Origin: Lactiplantibacillus pentosus
Lineage (GTDB): Bacteria; Bacillota; Bacilli; Lactobacillales; Lactobacillaceae
Direction of reading: 5' to 3'
Assembly: GCF_003641185.1 (NCBI RefSeq)
Contig: NZ_CP032757.1
Span: forward strand, 2,294,001-2,358,000
Length of the DNA stretch: 64,000 nt
In this document: positions 1-8,304 of the stretch, piece after piece
Layout of the letters: every line of letters begins with the position of its first letter
Numbering within the stretch: position 1 is the stretch's first letter
Notes under the pieces: model-generated
Told to the model about the DNA's origin: nothing
Database searches by the model: none
What the model saw: only the letters and a program-made list of their open reading frames with translations
Program-made: the position numbers and the translations under genes

Positions 1-8
1 TGATTAAT

Positions 9-734
9 ATGTCGACACTCATTACGACCCCCTTTTTCGGCATCGTCTTGTCCATTGGGGTTTACCTGATTGGGCAATGGTTATTCAAGAAAAGTCACGG
101 TCTGTTCATTTTTCAACCGCTATTTGTCGCGATGGTTCTGGGAATCGCCATCTTAGTACTACTCGCAACAGTCTTAGGCACCAGCACCGCTAAACTTTAC
201 ACAACCGCCTATAAGCCAGGCGGCGACCTGATCTTCTGGTTCTTAAGTCCGGCGACGATCGCATTCGCAATCCCACTCTATAAGCGTAATGATATTATCA
301 AAAAATATTGGTTAGACATTCTGGCCTCGCTAGTTATCGGTGCTAGTATTTCACTAGTCGCCATCGTTGGCATCTCAAAATTAATGGGCCTCAGCGAAGT
401 GGCGACTAAATCAATGTTACCGCAAGCCGCAACGACCGCGATTGCCTTACCGATTGCAACCTCAATTGGTGGCAACAGCGCTGTGACCGCCATGGCTTGT
501 ATTCTAAACGCCGTTATCATCTATGCACTTGGTGACTGGTTGGTCAAAACGTTCCGGCTCAATCGTAATCCAATCGGTGTCGGGCTTGGATTGGGTACTT
601 CAGGCCACACGATTGGTTCGGCTTACGCGCTGAAACTAGGTTCGGTTCAAGGCTCAATGGCCGCGATTGCCGTTGTGATTATCGGTATCGTCATTGACCT
701 GATCGTCCCAATCTTCAGTCGAATCCTGTTCTAA
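9..734 (+). CDS. lrgB: LrgB/CidB family membrane protein
   Basis: The 241-residue product is almost entirely hydrophobic, with about seven likely membrane segments, and matches the LrgB family in length and in its conserved core around residues 135-160 (LPQAATTAIALPIA, then GGNSAVTA). LrgB proteins work with a small holin-like partner, LrgA, in controlling murein hydrolase activity, cell lysis or pyruvate movement; the exact role here is inferred from the family. The ATG lies only 8 bases from the window edge, so an upstream lrgA cannot be checked. A strong hairpin follows the stop codon, so this is the last gene of its transcript. Confidence 0.9.
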   Translation: MSTLITTPFFGIVLSIGVYLIGQWLFKKSHGLFIFQPLFVAMVLGIAILVLLATVLGTSTAKLYTTAYKPGGDLIFWFLSPATIAFAIPLYKRNDIIKKYWLDILASLVIGASISLVAIVGISKLMGLSEVATKSMLPQAATTAIALPIATSIGGNSAVTAMACILNAVIIYALGDWLVKTFRLNRNPIGVGLGLGTSGHTIGSAYALKLGSVQGSMAAIAVVIIGIVIDLIVPIFSRILF

Positions 735-764
735 TGTTTCCCTCATATCACCTTATCAAACTGA

Positions 765-803
765 AAAGGCGCCACTAAGCGAACATTGCTTAGTGGCGCC
801 TTT
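765..803 (+). terminator. Rho-independent terminator after lrgB
   Basis: A perfect 16-bp inverted repeat (765-780 with 788-803, core GGCGCCACTAAGC) closes a 7-base loop about 30 bases after the lrgB stop. The T run after it is short (TTTG), so the stem carries most of the signal. Confidence 0.8.
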
Positions 804-975
804 GATATGTCCTAAAATCACAGCTTGTGCACGTTAACTTGCTTTTTTCAGTGGCCCAAGCTGGCTACTTTAGCGCTTAGGAACTGGCGCGTGAATCAGC
901 CTCGGTCCAACCTAAGCATGATCACAGTGCGTACGAACTTATCAGTCCCATCTTTTAAACCACGGCCACCTGGCG

Positions 976-1437
976 TTATTCTGGCAGTGGATGCGATGCT
1001 TCATAATCTGCAACCTCGTGCAGTAATTCATCGGTCTGCTTAAGTGGTAGGACATCGCAGTCCACGGCTGCTTCACTGCCGGCTTGACTCGCGCGCCGAT
1101 AAACATCGATCTTATGGTTGACCTTTTGGAGATTCAATAAAGATTGGTGAATCTGGGCCTCAACGGCTTCACGCTGTTCCTCAAACATGGCCAGTCGTTG
1201 GTCGATGGTTTCGTCGCCGGCCGCACACCAGCTGATAAATTGCCGAATATCTTCCAACGGCATCCCAGTTTGTTTTAAGCAGCGAATGAGGGCTAATGAA
1301 TCTAAGTCGGCATCGTTAAAAACCCGCCGACCCTGCTTATCACGTTTAACAAACGGCGTTAACCCCGCCTTGTCATAATAGCGTAGGGTATAACTTGAAA
1401 TTCCAGTCTTTTTCGCAACTGCGCCTATTGAATACAA
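976..1437 (-). CDS. MerR family transcriptional regulator
   Basis: The N-terminus (YSIGAVAKKTGISSYTLRYY followed by DKAGL) is the winged helix-turn-helix of MerR regulators. A second helical part with an ISWCAAGDETIDQRL-type stretch and a long dimerisation helix (roughly residues 70-120) follows. No cysteine pair for metal sensing is evident, so this is more like the TipA/YfmP side of the family that answers to small molecules or stress. I start it at the TTG at 1437, 8 bases after GGAGG; a longer frame to 1491 exists but has no ribosome site and no MerR homology. The target is unknown; MerR proteins usually bind their own promoter or a close neighbour. Confidence 0.85.
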   Translation of the reverse strand: MYSIGAVAKKTGISSYTLRYYDKAGLTPFVKRDKQGRRVFNDADLDSLALIRCLKQTGMPLEDIRQFISWCAAGDETIDQRLAMFEEQREAVEAQIHQSLLNLQKVNHKIDVYRRASQAGSEAAVDCDVLPLKQTDELLHEVADYEASHPLPE

Positions 1438-1457
1438 CTTGATTCCCTCCTCAAAAC

Positions 1458-1490
1458 AGATGGGACACCGAGCAACCGCTCCGTGTCCCA
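1458..1490 (-). terminator. Probable terminator of the 2478-1508 gene pair
   Basis: A 12-bp stem with one mismatch (1462-1473 with 1478-1489, GGGACACCGAGC) lies just after the stop at 1508. On the minus strand it is followed by TCTGTTTT, a weak T run. It separates the pair from the MerR gene. Confidence 0.5.
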
Positions 1491-1507
1491 ATTAATGACC
1501 TAACGCT

Positions 1508-2059
1508 TTATTTTTCTGATGATGGCTTCTCATCAGTTGGCTGTGCTTCTTCAGCTGAAGTTGGCGCTGCTGATTGTTCGTCAGTTGACGCATCGGTCGC
1601 AGCCGAATCCGCTTCACTTGTCGCTTCCGACGTTTCATCAGAAGCTGACGATGATTGACTGGCATCTTGATAAGCTGCCCCACCATCAATGACGATATCC
1701 TGTTCGTCGGGGTCGTCATCTTCGACCTTGGCTAGTTCGGAACGCAAACTATCTGTCGCTTGGTCGAGGCTTGAGCCGTAAGTCGCACCAGTTTCTTGCT
1801 TAGCGGCTTGGTATTGGTCCGCGAAGTCAGCGACTTTTTGCTTGGCATCTTCAAACTGTTGGCCGGCTTCGGCTTTGAAATCTTCGGCCGCATCATTGGC
1901 ATAGAACGCATAGTCAATGGCACGATCTTTAAAATCTGCAATCCCTTGTTGCGCTTTGGCTTTTAATTCAGCCTTTTTGTCGTCATCTAAACGTTTAACA
2001 GCAGTAGCCAAGGCCGCGCCACCTACGATAAGACCTAATAAGAATCCTTTTTTCGACAT
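1508..2059 (-). CDS. YtxH-like membrane-anchored stress protein
   Basis: The 183-residue product starts with a short hydrophobic glycine/alanine segment (residues 5-20, GFLLGLIVGGAALATA). A long, highly charged helical region rich in Lys, Glu, Asp and Ala (25-110) and an acidic Ser/Ala/Thr-rich tail follow. This is the build of YtxH-type proteins, a loose family linked to general stress in Firmicutes. The gene starts 2 bases after the stop of the DUF948 gene and the two form one transcript, as DUF948/YtxH pairs do elsewhere. The function is not known; a role at the membrane is inferred from the anchor. Confidence 0.7.
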   Translation of the reverse strand: MSKKGFLLGLIVGGAALATAVKRLDDDKKAELKAKAQQGIADFKDRAIDYAFYANDAAEDFKAEAGQQFEDAKQKVADFADQYQAAKQETGATYGSSLDQATDSLRSELAKVEDDDPDEQDIVIDGGAAYQDASQSSSASDETSEATSEADSAATDASTDEQSAAPTSAEEAQPTDEKPSSEK

Positions 2060-2061
2060 AA

Positions 2062-2478
2062 TTAAGACTCCTCACTATTATTTTTTGAACGCCGGTTACG
2101 ATAAACATCAAATGCGGCCTTACCAACCTTGCTAGCACTTGAAAACTTGCTGCGTTTTTCGTTGGATTTGCCGACTTTAGCCGTTAATTCACGCGTTGCT
2201 GCATTTAAATCTGAAACACTTTGTCCCAAGTCACCCATTGCTTGGAACGCGGGGTCGATCGTTGCAACCTTACCATTGACATCCTTCAATAATTCATTGG
2301 CATTTGCCATGATTTTTTCAGTTTCATGCGACAAGGCGTCAACATCATCAGTAATGTTGCTCAAACTGCGATTAACTTCCCCCATCGTTTTGGTAATCCG
2401 CATTAAGAAAATCCCGATAAAGCAAACTAGTAATAAGAATGCAATGGCGGCAATGATGCCCGCAATGTGTGTAATCAT
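2062..2478 (-). CDS. DUF948 domain membrane protein
   Basis: The 138-residue protein has one N-terminal membrane helix (residues 8-27) followed by a heptad-rich stretch with repeated Asn/Asp/Leu positions, resembling the coiled coils of chemoreceptors. This is typical of DUF948 (YtxG-like) proteins. The C-terminus is basic and polar. It is the first gene of a two-gene transcript with the YtxH-like gene. The biochemical role is unknown; in bacilli the equivalent pair belongs to the general stress regulon, which is family knowledge and not visible here. Confidence 0.75.
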   Translation of the reverse strand: MITHIAGIIAAIAFLLLVCFIGIFLMRITKTMGEVNRSLSNITDDVDALSHETEKIMANANELLKDVNGKVATIDPAFQAMGDLGQSVSDLNAATRELTAKVGKSNEKRSKFSSASKVGKAAFDVYRNRRSKNNSEES

Positions 2479-2533
2479 CCTAAAATTCCTCCTTCAACAG
2501 CCACTATATTAGAACTAGCATAGCATTGTCTTA

Positions 2534-2563
2534 AGTATACCGCAATTAAAAACCTGCTTACAA
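2534..2563 (-). promoter_or_regulatory. Probable sigma-70 type promoter of the DUF948 gene
   Basis: On the minus strand a TTGTAA -35 (2563-2558) and a TATACT -10 (2539-2534) are separated by 18 bases, about 55 bases upstream of the DUF948 start. Confidence 0.55.
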
Positions 2564-2667
2564 CCGAGTCTATCGGCCATTTAATCACGCTAGAACGATA
2601 ATCACTTGGTTGACCAAGTCAAATCTGATAAACTAGTGAACAGACAACAATTAACGAGGGTGAAGAT

Positions 2668-3561
2668 ATGTTTAATGCAATTAACTTAGCAGCCGTGGAG
2701 AACCCGACCAAACAAGTCTCCGTCTGGATGAAGCTTGCTAAGAAAATTGACTGGCAACAAATTATTATTAATATTGGTGGCAAAATACTCGAAATCATTT
2801 TATTTATTTTACTATTTTGGGTCATTGATCGGCTAGGAAAACGCCTGATTCATCACTTATTCATGACCAATGCCAATACGAGCGACACAGCCAACAACCG
2901 GATTTCGACCATTTACACGTTATCGCTGAATATTTACCACTACGTCATCATGTTCTTTGGGATTTACGCCGTACTGTCCGTACTGGGTGTTCCCGTGGGC
3001 ACATTGATTGCCAGTGCCGGAATTTTCAGTGTCGCACTTGGTTTAGGGGCCCAAGGCTTTGTCAGTGATATCGTCACCGGTTTCTTTATTTTATTGGAAG
3101 ACCAAATTGACGTCGGTGACTATGTCAAAATTGAAACGATCGAGGGCACCGTCTCTGCGATTGGCTTGCGCACTACACAAGTTACTAGTCCAGATGGCAC
3201 GTTGAACTTCATTCCCAACCGCAAAATTTTGATTATCAGTAACCAATCTCGCAATGACATGCGGGTTCTGATCGACCTGTATATTCTGACCACGACACCC
3301 GTTCAAGAGCTGACACAGGTCGTTCGCGATACGAATACGGAACTAGTACCGAAGTACCCAGACATCATTGGGGAACCCGATATTCAAGGTGTTACCACCC
3401 AAACTGACGGGACGTTGGTCTTCCGCGTCCAGTTCTACGTGAAAAATGGGATGCAATTTGCCATTCAACGTGACTTCTTGTCCGCCTATCTGGACGCTGC
3501 CCGGGCAGCTGGGATTCAACTCCCTTCACCACGATTGAACATTGCACCAACCCATAAATAA
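2668..3561 (+). CDS. mscS: MscS family small-conductance mechanosensitive channel
   Basis: The 297-residue protein has two N-terminal membrane helices (about 38-58 and 84-105). The MscS pore helix and beta-domain signature follow: GLGAQGFVSDIVTGFF, then LEDQIDVGDYVKIETIEGTV at about 118-155. The alpha/beta C-terminal domain ends at residue 297, the usual length for the YkuT/MscS group. It opens under membrane tension and releases solutes during osmotic downshock. GAGGGTGAAGAT precedes the ATG. It is a single gene that ends in a hairpin and converges on dapL across repeat copy A. Confidence 0.9.
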   Translation: MFNAINLAAVENPTKQVSVWMKLAKKIDWQQIIINIGGKILEIILFILLFWVIDRLGKRLIHHLFMTNANTSDTANNRISTIYTLSLNIYHYVIMFFGIYAVLSVLGVPVGTLIASAGIFSVALGLGAQGFVSDIVTGFFILLEDQIDVGDYVKIETIEGTVSAIGLRTTQVTSPDGTLNFIPNRKILIISNQSRNDMRVLIDLYILTTTPVQELTQVVRDTNTELVPKYPDIIGEPDIQGVTTQTDGTLVFRVQFYVKNGMQFAIQRDFLSAYLDAARAAGIQLPSPRLNIAPTHK

Positions 3562-3574
3562 CTCATTTAATCCC

Positions 3575-3627
3575 AAAATTCGACTCGCGCTGGTTCTTAT
3601 TCTTAACCATCACGAGTCGAATTTTTA
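3575..3627 (+). terminator. Terminator after mscS
   Basis: A 13-bp stem (3575-3587 with 3613-3625, AAAATTCGACTCG) followed by TTTTTATTTT lies 14 bases after the mscS stop. The loop is unusually long, 25 bases. Confidence 0.75.
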
Positions 3628-3644
3628 TTTTGATTCACGTCTAA

Positions 3645-4615
3645 CCGCATTGCGAAAGTTAATTTGGCATTGATCATGATTAAATCATGCCAATTGTTAG
3701 GCTTACTGTTCGTCTGCCGGTGATCGTCTTAGTCCGACTTCCGGGGCCGGCTGACAATTGCTGGAACGTAAACCGACGTCGATTTGAACTCACGCAGAAA
3801 GTCACTGCGCAATTTCAAATACGAGTCTTATTCTAAGCCGGAAGCAACCCACTTCCAGCTAAGAATAATTTGGCTACTGAGCATTGTCAGCCGGCCCCTC
3901 CAGTCGGGAAGCCGCTCGAATGGCGGATGAACAGCCACCTATCTCGGTACAACTGACCACTGAACGTTAGAAGACAGGTCCTTCGAGCAAACTTAAAATC
4001 TATCTTGATGATGCTTATGGTATTTTAGCACTGAGAAGATTACCGAATTTTATTGACTAATTTCAATGGCAACTAGTACTGAATTTAGTCAATAAAATTA
4101 TCCTTGCTTAGAATTCAAAATTTTGCTATCTCAAACGATCAGTGAAGATTCTGACAAGTTGAGTAAAGTTACTTTTCTGAGACCTTGAAACATGGGTCGA
4201 AAAATTTAGTGGTTTTTAAAACTAGTCCGACAGTTGACTATCAAAATTCCCGTGTACCAAGGAATCAACGATTAATTCCACAAAAAGCTAGGTCCGCACA
4301 TGTCTGCCTTTCGAATACCATCCCGACTGGAAGGTATTCGGGGCAAGGCCCAGTGGTGAAATTTCACTTAGCAAGCGTTTTTGGCTTGGTTAGTGAAAGA
4401 CCAGTATTTAAGACGTGGGTTGTCGGCTTAAATCTGTGTCCACCACGTTCCGGCCATTGCACAGAATGCCTGGAAGCCGGCGTAGGACGTCGACATAATA
4501 GCCGGTTTACACCAACTCGCTTTGTTTCCAGCGGGGCTCAGCTGGCCGCTTTTGAACTTAGAAATTGGCATGATTTAATCATCTTTAATGCTGAAGAATA
4601 ACTAACACATTGCGG
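3645..4615 (+). repeat. Long palindromic intergenic repeat, copy A
   Basis: This 971-base stretch has no credible gene. Its ends are imperfect inverted repeats: 3676-3695 is the exact complement of 4563-4582, and a looser match runs out to CCGCATTGCG at 3645 and its partner at 4615. Inside are two multi-hairpin arms. Arm 1 (3734-3907) is closed by the 16-bp stem GGGGCCGGCTGACAAT (3743-3758) with 3883-3898 and contains two further hairpins. Arm 2 lies at about 4326-4487. Between them is an AT-rich hairpin, 4049-4062 with 4084-4096. Related copies lie at 14501, 27243, 43303 and 57138. No flanking target duplication is obvious. It lies between the terminators of the convergent genes mscS and dapL. 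A 138-codon frame at 4185-4601 is not conserved as protein. Confidence 0.85.
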
Positions 4616-4620
4616 AAGCC

Positions 4621-4682
4621 AAAATATCCCGCCATAACTGATTGATGCAGACTTTCATCAATCAATCATGGCGGGATATTTA
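4621..4682 (-). terminator. Terminator of the cbpB-dapH-dapL operon
   Basis: A 13-bp perfect stem (4623-4635 with 4668-4680, core ATCCCGCCAT) has an inner hairpin of TGATTGATG type. It lies just downstream of dapL on the minus strand and is followed there by TTTT. Confidence 0.8.
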
Positions 4683-4699
4683 TATCAATACAGTCGTCC

Positions 4700-5854
4700 T
4701 TATTTTCGTAATGCGTTTCGATGGGTCAAGTAACCAGTCATCGCATTGACGCCACTCATAATGGCCGCAGTATGCGGGACCATATTTTCCGAATGCAAGG
4801 AGTATGGACTGTCCACACCTAGCCAGAACATGGTGCCCGGAATCTGATGAATCAGATAACCAAAATCTTCACCCGTCATGGCCGGTGCGGTCTCAATAAA
4901 GTTCACGTCGGCATCATCCTGCATGTACTGAATGAAGTCAGACGTGATGGCATCGTTATTCTCAACCGGATAATAGCCACCCTGATTGAGCTTCAAATCG
5001 ATGTTACAGTCGTAAGCCAGCGCCACGCCTTCAGCAATCGTCCGTACCCGCCGTTGAATATGCAAATTCATCTCTTGCGTCAGGGCCCGAATCGTCCCAT
5101 CAATTTGTGCTTCACCGGCAATCACGTTACCAATCGTCCCGGCGGAGAAGTGACCTAACGTCACGACGCCGCTTTGAATTGGATCAACGTTGCGGGCAAC
5201 GATCGTCTGTAATTGTGACACGAGGGCTGCACCAGCCACGACCATATCGTTCGCTTGGTGTGGGTAAGCCGCATGACCACTCTTACCGCTAAGATGCGCA
5301 TGAATCTCGCAAGTGCCGGCAAACAACGTTCCCATCCGGCACCCAATCGCACCGGTTGGTAGATTGGGATTGTCATGGAAGGCAAAGATTTCATCTGGCA
5401 TCCAATCACCATCAAGAGCGCCACTTTCATACAGCCGTTGCCCACCCGAGGCGTTTTCTTCTGCCGGTTGGAACATAAAAATCATGTCCGTTTCAGGACG
5501 ATTTTCGGCAAAGTAACTCAAAATGCCTAGCGCCACCGACATATGAATATCATGGCCACAAGCATGCATCACACCCGGATGAGTCGATGCAAACGGCAGG
5601 CCAGTGTTCTCAGTAACTGGCAAAGCGTCAATATCCGTCCGGTAACCGATGCGATAATCGTGCCGCTGACCACTAACTTTGACTAGAATCGCGGTATCAA
5701 GCGTTGAAATCGTTTTGACCGTCAACCAGTCTTGAGGCATCTTGGCAATGATTGATAGCAAGTATGCCTGTGTTTCGTGTTCCTGTAAGCCGATTTCCGG
5801 AATTTGATGTAAGTGTTGATAAATTGGAATTAAATCGGTTTCCCGTAAGACCAT
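4700..5854 (-). CDS. dapL: N-acetyldiaminopimelate deacetylase (M20 family)
   Basis: The 384-residue protein is an M20 metallopeptidase-type amidohydrolase. It shows ACGHDIHMSVALG (about residues 92-104) with the metal-binding His and Asp, FMFQPAEENASGG (about 125-137) with the catalytic Glu pair, and a late metal ligand in MTGEDFGYL. It removes acetate from N-acetyl-LL-diaminopimelate, the step after DapH and a transaminase in the acetylase branch of lysine and peptidoglycan precursor synthesis. The start ATG follows GAGGGGGATAAACC, 17 bases after the dapH stop, so the two are co-transcribed. The family also includes hippurate hydrolases and other amidohydrolases; the pairing with dapH decides the call. 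Confidence 0.88.
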   Translation of the reverse strand: MVLRETDLIPIYQHLHQIPEIGLQEHETQAYLLSIIAKMPQDWLTVKTISTLDTAILVKVSGQRHDYRIGYRTDIDALPVTENTGLPFASTHPGVMHACGHDIHMSVALGILSYFAENRPETDMIFMFQPAEENASGGQRLYESGALDGDWMPDEIFAFHDNPNLPTGAIGCRMGTLFAGTCEIHAHLSGKSGHAAYPHQANDMVVAGAALVSQLQTIVARNVDPIQSGVVTLGHFSAGTIGNVIAGEAQIDGTIRALTQEMNLHIQRRVRTIAEGVALAYDCNIDLKLNQGGYYPVENNDAITSDFIQYMQDDADVNFIETAPAMTGEDFGYLIHQIPGTMFWLGVDSPYSLHSENMVPHTAAIMSGVNAMTGYLTHRNALRK

Positions 5855-5871
5855 GGTTTATCCCCCTCACA

Positions 5872-6582
5872 CTAAAGATTCCGTAATTCAGCCATCAATT
5901 CTGTCTTGCTCTTAGTCTTGTCGTCAATGTCTTTCAATTTACGAGCAGGCACCCCACCAACAACGGTGTTTGGCGCAACGTCTTCGATGACGACGGCACC
6001 GGCAGCCACAACGGCTCCCTTACCAACGTGCACGCCTTCAAGGACAGCCGCATTCGCACCAATCAAGACATCGTCATCGATTTGAACTGGTTTTGCCGAA
6101 GGTGGTTCAACCACGCCAGCTAACACAGTGCCGGCACCAATGTGACAATTTTTACCAACGATTGCACGACCACCTAAGATCGCACCCATGTCGATCATGG
6201 AGCCTTCACCGATTTCGGCACCAATGTTAATGACCGCACCCATCATGATGACGGCATTGTCGCCAATCAAAACTTGATCCCGAATAACAGCACCAGGTTC
6301 GATTCGTGCGTTATATTGCTTCAAGTCCGCCATTGGAACCGCAGAGTTGCGCGCATTGTTTTCTAATTCATAATCTTCGATATTTGCAGCGTTAGCCTTT
6401 AAGAACGGTTCAACATCCGCCCAATCACCAAATAAGACCCCAGCGTTGCCGCTGAAGAAAGTTTTGATCGTTGCTGGAACGTTTAATTGGTCCAAAGCAC
6501 CCTTCACGTATACTTTAACGGGTGTTTTTTTCTTCGCACTGCCAATGTAGTTAATAATTGATTGTGCATCTAATTTTGCCAT
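5872..6582 (-). CDS. dapH: Tetrahydrodipicolinate N-acetyltransferase
   Basis: The 236-residue protein has an N-terminal helical domain (1-85) and a left-handed beta helix built from hexapeptide repeats (about 90-200, for example [18 protein letters not shown] and [14 protein letters not shown]). This is the standard length and layout of DapH. It transfers acetate from acetyl-CoA to tetrahydrodipicolinate in the DAP branch that feeds peptidoglycan. GGAGG sits 7 bases before the ATG. It is followed by dapL and preceded by the CBS-domain gene with an 18-base gap, so all three are likely one operon. Confidence 0.93.
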   Translation of the reverse strand: MAKLDAQSIINYIGSAKKKTPVKVYVKGALDQLNVPATIKTFFSGNAGVLFGDWADVEPFLKANAANIEDYELENNARNSAVPMADLKQYNARIEPGAVIRDQVLIGDNAVIMMGAVINIGAEIGEGSMIDMGAILGGRAIVGKNCHIGAGTVLAGVVEPPSAKPVQIDDDVLIGANAAVLEGVHVGKGAVVAAGAVVIEDVAPNTVVGGVPARKLKDIDDKTKSKTELMAELRNL

Positions 6583-6600
6583 CGGAGACCCTCCATAAAT

Positions 6601-7092
6601 TTATTTAGCTTTTTCGCTGGTGGAAAAATCCTTCTCAATCATATCATATTGTTTGCCAATTTCATGGGTCAGAAAATTAAAACTCTTCATGAATTCGCGC
6701 CGAGTGACGATTCCCTCGAACAGATTATCGTCATCAACGACTGGGACAAACGGATTATCGATCATCAGATGCAAGGTGGCTTCCACGTCGTCAACATCGT
6801 GCACCGTCTTGACTTGTGTTTCCATCACATCTTGCACTCGCTGTTGCAATAGGACCTCGGTATTTAATTGATCAAATCCGAGCATCTGTTCAGTAATCAA
6901 TGGTAATGAGACCAGTCCCTCAAAATGACCACTGTGGTCGAGGACCGGAATTTTGGAATACTTGATCTTGGTCAACACCAAAAATGCGTGATACAAATTA
7001 TTATCAGTTTGGACATTTGCCACCATGTCGGCCGGAATCAAATAGTGGTCGGCATTGCGCGACAATAAGTCCGCAACTGGTTGAATTAACAT
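6601..7092 (-). CDS. cbpB: CBS-domain protein, CbpB/DarB (YkuL) family
   Basis: The 163-residue protein consists of two CBS motifs (about 15-75 and 90-145; VPVVDDDNLFEGIVTRREF marks the second). It has the size and context of YkuL, renamed DarB in Bacillus and CbpB in Listeria, where it binds cyclic di-AMP and in the free state stimulates Rel and pyruvate carboxylase. That binding is family knowledge and is not proven here. In this window it leads the dapH-dapL operon, which ties a possible nucleotide sensor to cell-wall precursor synthesis. Confidence 0.7.
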   Translation of the reverse strand: MLIQPVADLLSRNADHYLIPADMVANVQTDNNLYHAFLVLTKIKYSKIPVLDHSGHFEGLVSLPLITEQMLGFDQLNTEVLLQQRVQDVMETQVKTVHDVDDVEATLHLMIDNPFVPVVDDDNLFEGIVTRREFMKSFNFLTHEIGKQYDMIEKDFSTSEKAK

Positions 7093-7180
7093 ACAAGCGC
7101 CCCCTTGACTAAGCTTTCATGTCTCTATTGTAACCGGAAACAGGCTCAGTTAAGTCACTAAATGCATTTTTTACCACAAT

Positions 7181-7699
7181 TTAATTTTCAAAATGGAATT
7201 TTAGTTCCGGCACAGCTTGCATGCGCCGATTGTAGTATTGGACATCAATCGCAGTCGAACTGGTGGTAACAATGGCGTAGGTCCCACCGATACGTGCAAA
7301 CTCCCCGCGTGGAAAAGTGATACTACCCGGATTCAAAACGAGCACGCCTTCATGACGCTCAACACCCAACTGATGGGTATGACCAAAGAATGCCAAGCGT
7401 GCATGGGCTGTCGTGGCATTGGCTAACAGGTGATCCAATCCCATGTTCACGCCAAACACGTGTCCATGGGTCATATAGACTGTCACGTCGTCAACCGTAG
7501 TTTGCACTTCAATTGGCATGTGCGTGTCAAAATCCATATTGCCCTGGACGATGTACATGTCTTTCAATAACGGATCATCATCTGATAGCTCGGAATCACC
7601 ACAATGAAAAATTGCATCCACTTGATCACGATAAGTTTCTAGTAATCGAACGACAATGTCGCGGTCACCGTGACTATCACTTACAACTAAACATTTCAT
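7181..7699 (-). CDS. YfcE/MJ0936-type metallophosphoesterase
   Basis: All motifs of a small calcineurin-like phosphodiesterase are present in the 172-residue product: SDSHGD at the N-terminus, FHCGDSEL, VQGNMD, MTHGHVFG and GHTHQLG. These carry the Asp, His and Asn ligands of a two-metal site. The start is taken as the ATG at 7699, which overlaps the rdgB stop as ATGA; a frame extending to 7714 adds five residues without a better ribosome site. It closes the murI-rdgB-yfcE operon, the same order as racE-ysnA-ysnB of Bacillus. The natural substrate is unknown. Confidence 0.88.
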   Translation of the reverse strand: MKCLVVSDSHGDRDIVVRLLETYRDQVDAIFHCGDSELSDDDPLLKDMYIVQGNMDFDTHMPIEVQTTVDDVTVYMTHGHVFGVNMGLDHLLANATTAHARLAFFGHTHQLGVERHEGVLVLNPGSITFPRGEFARIGGTYAIVTTSSTAIDVQYYNRRMQAVPELKFHFEN

Positions 7700-8304
7700 G
7701 CTTTTGACCACCATTCGTCGAATTTCGTCATGAGTTGGCGTAACGCCGCACCCCGATGACTAATCTGATTTTTTTGTGCCGGCGTCAGTTCTGCCAGCGA
7801 TTTTTGAAACTGGGTCGACCAGAATAACGGATCGTAACCAAACCCATTATCACCACGCGGCGCAATGAGAATCCGACCCGCTAGTTCGCCGTTAACAACG
7901 AGTTTGGCGCCGCTCGGCTTGAGTGCAACTAACGTCGTATGGAACGTCGCCGTCCGCTTGTCTTCTGGAACACCACCGAGATTTGCTAATAATTTGGCAT
8001 TATTGGCGGCATCATCGTGATCACCAGCATAACGTGCTGAAAAGACCCCCGGATCACCGTGCAAGGCGTCGACCATCAAGCCAGAATCATCCGCGATTGC
8101 GGGTAAACCGGTCGCTTCAACCACGACCGTCGCCTTCTTGGTGGCATTTTCTTCAAACGTAATACCATTTTCCTTAATCTCCGGAATATCAGAAAAGTCT
8201 GCCAGCGTCTTGATTTGAATGTCATAAGCGGCAAACATCGCGCTAAATTCTCGCGCTTTGTTCGGATTATTCGTTGCAATAATCAATGTCTGTGGTTTAG
8301 TCAT
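7696..8304 (-). CDS. rdgB: XTP/dITP pyrophosphatase (RdgB/HAM1)
   Basis: The 202-residue protein begins TKPQTLIIATNNPNKAREF, the SxNxxK-type nucleotide-binding start of the HAM1 family. It also has the ADDSGLMVDAL motif near residue 68 and GFGYDPLFW near residue 150. It hydrolyses deaminated purine triphosphates such as XTP and dITP and keeps them out of DNA. The ATG at 8304 overlaps the murI stop and follows GGGAG by 8 bases; the in-frame GTG at 8313 lies inside that ribosome site and is rejected. Confidence 0.93.
   Translation of the reverse strand: MTKPQTLIIATNNPNKAREFSAMFAAYDIQIKTLADFSDIPEIKENGITFEENATKKATVVVEATGLPAIADDSGLMVDALHGDPGVFSARYAGDHDDAANNAKLLANLGGVPEDKRTATFHTTLVALKPSGAKLVVNGELAGRILIAPRGDNGFGYDPLFWSTQFQKSLAELTPAQKNQISHRGAALRQLMTKFDEWWSKA

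Noticed and set aside
820..960. Segment with AGCTGGCTACTTTAGCGCTT resembling a repeat end
   Set aside because: The similarity to the arm 2 end of copy A is scattered over about 40 bases and no terminal repeat follows, so chance is likely.
1492..1719. Frames on either strand inside the YtxH-like gene
   Set aside because: They are shadows of the acidic low-complexity tail in other frames.
4185..4601. 138-codon frame inside repeat copy A
   Set aside because: It runs through arm 2 and the terminal repeat. The shared peptide segment in other copies reflects DNA similarity, the frame is not kept, and there is no ribosome site.
3645..4615. Idea that the long repeat is a GOLLD, ROOL or OLE RNA
   Set aside because: Those RNAs are single-locus or phage-linked and, as far as I recall, lack terminal inverted repeats and multiple dispersed chromosomal copies. 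No motif of theirs was recognised.
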